NCBI GenBank assembly: GCA_009663005.1
Contig: VIGQ01000922.1
Span: 2,501-15,000, forward strand
Reading direction: 5' to 3'
DNA: 12,500 nt
Source: Actinidia chinensis
Lineage: Eukaryota > Streptophyta > Magnoliopsida > Ericales > Actinidiaceae
The notes below the pieces were generated by a model, which worked only from the letters and a program-made list of their open reading frames with translations, searched no databases and was not told the origin of the DNA. Shown piece after piece: positions 9,129-12,500 of this stretch (position 1 is the first letter of the stretch; each line of letters begins with the position of its first letter). The translations under genes and the position numbers were made by a program.

Positions 9129-9655
9129 CTATGCCACAAACCTATATATAATATAAAAGTATAAAGAAATATTTGATAGTATTATCCAGTTGCGTCCGGT
9201 TGGTAACCAATTATAAAAAAACTGGTATAGACACGGGAAGACAATTCTTCTAGCCATCAAGGCAAAAATGTATCTTGTCTGTGATGGAAATAGTGCACTC
9301 AAGATGAATGTCCGGTTCTTCCTCCCATTTGACAGTTCAGAAATTGCTTCCAACAATTCAAACAAAAGCACATGTATAGGAAGAAAGTCTCTCGATAAAC
9401 ACCGTCGTCGTTGAGCAGCGCCCACAATGCATACAGCGAGGCGATGCAAATTATGCAAGCCCTGCATATCTGAGCAGATCGGATGTTTCTCTTGACAGGC
9501 TCTCTGCCGGAAAATCAAAGACTTGGAACTTTGTGGCATCTTGGGCATTCCTCAAGGTTTGATAACCCAATCGTCGAAAAAAGGGAGATACAATCCCCGA
9601 CCGTCATGAAACGGGTTTGCGGCATTGAGCTGATGTGGTTATCAAGTGCCAAGTA
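9129..9655 (-). pseudogene. Possible decayed coding segment with Cys pairs, family not recognised
   Basis: The longest ATG-initiated open frame in the window (139 codons, 9129-9548, minus) lies here, but a second minus frame is also nearly open from about 9655 to 9290, with a single TGA at 9515-9517. That second frame contains CPRC (9536-9547), then 25 codons later CRACIIC (9446-9466), then CFCLNC. Paired cysteines suggest a zinc-binding segment but match no family I recognise. Base composition is less AT-rich than the flanks, which supports former coding sequence. The C-terminal part of the 139-codon frame runs into AT-rich sequence and looks spurious. This could be an exon remnant or chance. 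Confidence 0.25.
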
Positions 9656-10234
9656 CAAATTTTATTCTTCCACATGCTTGTATGTTATACGACCATCGAT
9701 TGATCCTTAAGTGCTTTATCGAAGCTTTCCTGCCGACTTTAAAGACCTTTAAGTTACACAAGATACCTTCAATAACTGAGTCAGACATCCCGGCACACTT
9801 AGCTGACATGGAACAAGACAGATTCAGGGGAGACATCATAACAACAAAGAGAAGTCAGTTCTAATGGGCATCAATTGGTCTTCCAGAAAGCCATAGCTAC
9901 CTCAAAGATTAGCAAAAGAAGTAAACAGCAATGGTTTGGTTATGAGATACTGCTACCGTCGAAGGAATGTTCAAATTGAACCATCACACGCACCTAGGAA
10001 TCTAGAGCATTGACACCAACATATCAGAGACAGATTGAAGCAAGGTGCCAATTGAATTGGACCATACCATCATGTTTATTAAAGCTTTCTACATATGTTA
10101 ATAACTTACAATATAGAAACAAACACCTAACAACTACGTCGATTGCGTGTTTGAAATATCAGGATTAATTCACATACCAGAACAAGAAAAATATCGATTC
10201 GAAACATAAACAAAGTTATTCGTTAAATACTAAC
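9656..10234. other. Mid-GC stretch, no supportable gene
   Basis: Short open frames of 65-75 codons exist on both strands (9483-9710, 9642-9839, 9646-9864) and overlap each other, so no more than one could be real. None shows a recognisable domain. From about 9900 to 10234 every frame is interrupted. The minus-strand GTTAGT at 10229-10234 looks like a splice donor for the segment that follows, so this part could be an intron of a dead gene. Confidence 0.4.
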
Positions 10235-10635
10235 CTTGGTCAGTCCTGGATTGCTTTTCAAGCACATGCTTCAATCCATCTCATCCGAGATTCCAATAAG
10301 CAATCCACTAGACTCAAGCTTGAAGAGTGCCTGAGCCCGCTAGTTAGGACGTAATAGAAAATCATCCGTGACCGTATTTAATGGCAGATCTAGGTGAATA
10401 CCCTCCATAGGAGGGATCATTTCGAATGCATCGCGCAAAGATTTGAAACCTTTTCAAACGGAAAAAGGTCCTCACACCCAGATAACCAAAGAGACGAAAA
10501 ACAATGATCATGGGAACATCCCCAATCCGTATCATCACCAATGGATATCATCAGTGCACTCTTGGAATACATTAGCAGCATCGGTTGAGATCAATATGTA
10601 TCAAAGATGAAGTGCATAATCTCCTCCTTGATACA
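10235..10635 (-). pseudogene. Candidate gene relic in two minus frames, family not recognised
   Basis: Reading from 10635 down, one frame gives CIKEEIMHFIFDTY, a stop, then a stretch including DDTDWGCSHDHCFSSLW and ending LFPFEK near 10450. There the open frame shifts, at an AAAA/TTT run, to one beginning GFKSLRDAFEMIPPMEG and continuing through LDLPLNTVTDDFLLRPN, a stop, RAQALFKLESSGLLIG, another stop, to LTK at 10235. AAG followed by GTTAGT there is a good splice-donor match. The balanced composition argues for former coding sequence, and three stops plus one frameshift argue it is dead or badly sequenced. I cannot name the family. Confidence 0.35.
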
Positions 10636-10774
10636 TCATTTGTCCAGCCCGTATACCTTTATCAGACCCAATGACAATCATGAATCTGTAGATGAAATTC
10701 ACTGACCATTACAAACCAAATTCATGACGTAGATAAACTGATGTCTTACCACTCCACCTAACGGATCAGTGTAA

Positions 10775-10951
10775 TTAATCCCAAGTGAAGTCAAGCTCCA
10801 GATCTTTCTTAATATCAGTCAAGCCAATCTGGGTCAGAATAAACCCAAGCGATTCCAATTCCAAAATCTTTCTCCATATCCTTAAGACAAGCCTTAATTT
10901 CTGTAATTTTGCCCTAATTAAATCCATATCAAAGGGATAAAAGCCAACAAG
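10775..10951 (-). pseudogene. Short open segment, possible exon of the same relic
   Basis: A 58-residue minus-strand segment between stops begins LVGFYPFDMDLIRAK, continues with a helix-like run including LRIWRKILELESLGFIL, and ends DLELDFTWD before TAA (10775-10777). It lies upstream, in the minus-strand sense, of 10235-10635. It is too short to assign, and chance cannot be excluded at this length. Confidence 0.25.
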
Positions 10952-11256
10952 TCAATAATTATCATCAGACACTTTCTCAGTTTTTTCCTTTGCTGCAATA
11001 CTGGGCAATTCGCAAACTGCAAATTGAAAGTATTTTATCTGTGTACCATTTACGAAGTATTATTTGAAGAAAACAACTCTATTCAACGATGCTTAGGACA
11101 GAAAGCATTGTTGTGAAAGATCAATGCATTGTATCTCCACCCACTATACAGAAGCAAGATAGAATGTATTACACAAAGAATCACCAAATCTTATATTTCA
11201 AATGATCCCGTTTCCCTCTTCTTTTCTGTACTTCTCTACGCCGCAAAAAGTACCAA
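10952..11256. other. Spacer without a recognisable gene
   Basis: The sequence is AT-rich, without a long open frame. TTGTGAAAGATCAATGCATTG and neighbouring text show only small dyads. I see no RNA gene, repeat boundary or promoter that could be supported. Confidence 0.5.
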
Positions 11257-11368
11257 AATTTTTAAAACCTGATTGAAAAAGAAACAAAAAAAGGAAAAAC
11301 AAAGAAAAGGTAGGGTTCAGAGGACACCATGACAATACAAAAAGGTTTTTTACTACCGTATTTACATA

Positions 11369-11601
11369 GCTCCGTTGGCACCAGTTTTTTTCAGCTTTTT
11401 TCTAGTTTTTTTACGTAAAATAAGCAAAAAAGCAATCAAAGTAGCTTTTTGTTTTTCTGATTTTTGCTTTTTTGCTTTTTTGCTTTTTGCTTAGCTTTTA
11501 GCTAAACTAAAGCAACCAAAAGTAAAAAAATAAAAAAAATCTTAGGCTTTTTGATAGCAAGTTTAAAAAAAACTTGGCTTTTAAGCATACCAAACGGAGC
11601 C
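11369..11601. mobile_element. MITE in the left palindrome arm
   Basis: The left end is GCTCCGTTGGCACCAG. The right end, reverse-complemented, is GGCTCCGTTTGGTATGCTTA. The interior is rich in AGCTTTTT/AAAAAGC blocks that largely fold back on themselves. It is about 233 bp and non-coding. It is the best-preserved member in the window of the type also seen at 1385 and 3353. Confidence 0.75.
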
Positions 11602-11605
11602 ATAA

Positions 11606-11905
11606 TAATTAATCAGTTCAGATAGAAAGATAAGATTAAAGCAAAATTTTAACAGCCATCTTGGGGGGGGGACCCCAATGGGGAAAAACAACTCTTATCC
11701 TCTAAAACAAGGGTTCGGACACATCAGCAGAATCAACGGTTAGATACTCCTATACTCCTAATTAAGTGAATCAGTTATATAGCAATGATAAAGTGAAGAA
11801 GATTATATGCAAATTTAACAGGTTCTAGGGGGGAAAATACAATAGGGGAAAGACAAAAAAACCTGGGTTCAGGCGACATCATGATCAGGAGAATTAAAAA
11901 GGATT
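11606..11905. repeat. Tandem duplication of about 155 bp in the left arm only
   Basis: Copy A (11606 to about 11760) and copy B (11761 to about 11905) share, in order, AATCAGTT (11611 / 11769), GATTAAAG / GATAAAGTG, a CAAATTTTAACAG-like block, a G-rich run plus GGGGAAA, and GGGTTC followed by CATCA (11711 / 11865). Offsets are 154-158 bp. The right arm has one copy, matching B more closely. A third, partial version may lie at about 11257-11346 (TAGGGTTCAGAGGACACCAT). Confidence 0.6.
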
Positions 11906-11947
11906 ATATGCTTAATACCACTGTTGTTAGAGGACGCATGCCTCACG

Positions 11948-12036
11948 CTTCAAGCGGGAGACGTAGTGAGGTGCGAGCATTATCGAAGGGTTGTGCTCAC
12001 CCATGTCTCGGCACTCACTACGTCTCCCGCTTGAAG
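11948..12036. repeat. Central GC-rich hairpin of the palindrome
   Basis: Two perfect 23-bp arms, 11948-11970 and 12014-12036 (CTTCAAGCGGGAGACG plus GTAGTGAG-type sequence and its complement), enclose a 43-nt spacer, within which GAGCA and TGCTC can also pair. It is the most GC-rich and best-conserved part of the palindrome. Confidence 0.9.
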
Positions 12037-12231
12037 GCGCTGCGGCATGCTCCTCTAACAACAGTGGTGTCTAATAAGCATATAATCCTTTTAATTCTCC
12101 TGAATATGATGTCGCCTGAACCCTAGGTTTGTTTGTCTTCCCCTATTGTATTTTCCCCCAAGAACCTGTTTTAAAATTTGCATATAATCTCTTCACTTTA
12201 ATCTTCTATATGAACTGATTCAATTTATTAT

Positions 12232-12465
12232 GGCTCCGTGTGGTAATGCTTAAAAGCCAAGTTTTTTTTAAACTTGCCCTATCAAAAAAAGCTAAGATTT
12301 TTTATTTTTACTTTTGTTGCTTTAGTTAGCTAAAGTAAGAAAAAAGCAAAAAAAGCCACAAAAAAGCAAAATCATGAAAAACAAAAAAGCTAACTTGATT
12401 GGCTTTTTTGATATTTTAAGTAAAAAACCTAGAAAAAAGCTGAAAAAACTGGTGCAAAAGGACGC
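12232..12465. mobile_element. MITE in the right palindrome arm
   Basis: This is the inverted counterpart of 11369-11601. It starts GGCTCCGTGTGGTAATGCTT and ends in CTGGTGCAAAAGGACGC, a damaged form of the GGTGCCAACGGAGC end. Interior blocks match the left-arm copy in reverse. Its place at the same point in both arms shows that it was copied with the arm rather than inserted separately. Confidence 0.75.
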
Positions 12466-12500
12466 ATGTATACGGTAAATAAACCTGTGATTGTCATGGT

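Larger units (their letters stand above)
11326..12500. repeat. 1.17-kb imperfect palindrome, possibly cut by the window end
   Basis: The left arm starts ACCATGACAAT (11326) and the last bases of the window are its complement (ATTGTCATGGT). Pairing continues inward through CCGTAT, a MITE in each arm, GATTATATGCAAATTT, GGTTCAGGCGACATCAT, AGGAGAATTAAAA, GGATTATATGCTTA and CACTGTTGTTAGAGGA, to a perfect 23-bp stem. Arms differ by substitutions, small indels and one extra tandem copy of about 155 bp at the left. The sequence just outside the left arm (AGGTAGGGTTCAGAGGAC) may also pair beyond the window. The 81-codon open frame across the centre is a by-product of the palindrome. Confidence 0.9.

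Noticed and set aside
9129..9548. 139-codon minus-strand frame as an intact gene
   Set aside because: No recognised domain, no upstream signals, an AT-driven hydrophobic end, and a competing overlapping frame. It is kept only as part of a possible relic.
10448..10540. Resemblance of VPMIIVFRLFGYLGV in one minus frame to an RNA polymerase second-largest-subunit segment
   Set aside because: The match is short, isolated, and without any neighbouring conserved motif of that family; probably chance.
11881..12126. 81-codon plus-strand open frame
   Set aside because: It spans the centre of the palindrome and its two halves are translations of complementary arms; no domain is seen.

Overview
This is AT-rich, homopolymer-laden nuclear intergenic DNA, most likely from a flowering plant. 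The evidence is the density of plant-type non-autonomous DNA transposons: foldback elements whose termini carry a CCTCCCCTGAGG core, hAT-like MITEs, GCTCCGTTTGG-type MITEs and Helitron-like 3' ends. I see no intact protein-coding gene, rRNA, tRNA or CRISPR array. No genus can be named from the sequence.

Layout. 1-1380: AT-rich filler with a two-copy 29-bp tandem repeat (191-247) and a Helitron-like 3' end (474-501, minus). 1385-1563: MITE. 1831-1862: second Helitron-like 3' end (minus). 2034-3260: a 1.23-kb foldback element whose arms of about 570-615 bp pair almost to the centre, with C-rich and G-rich outer arms. 3353-3553: second MITE of the same type as the first. 3684-6176 and 6177-8660: two diverged head-to-tail copies of a 2.49-kb unit. 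Each copy contains an orthologous hAT-like MITE and ends in a degenerate tandem repeat of roughly 100-160 bp, which continues past copy 2 to about 8890. Copy 2 alone carries an insertion of about 183 bp with a foldback-family end. A similar end, reversed, lies at 9088-9115. 9129-10980: a less AT-rich stretch with short open segments in shifting minus-strand frames, perhaps a decayed gene of unrecognised family. 11326-12500: a 1.17-kb imperfect palindrome with a perfect 23-bp central stem, each arm carrying a copy of the GCTCC-type MITE, and the left arm also carrying a tandem duplication of about 155 bp.

No genes work together here. What the window shows is layered history: MITE insertion, then direct duplication (3.7-8.7 kb) or inverted duplication (11.3-12.5 kb), then further insertions and local duplication. 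The two long foldbacks are the most plausible functional structures, because either would form a long hairpin RNA if transcribed. Transcription cannot be judged from sequence alone.
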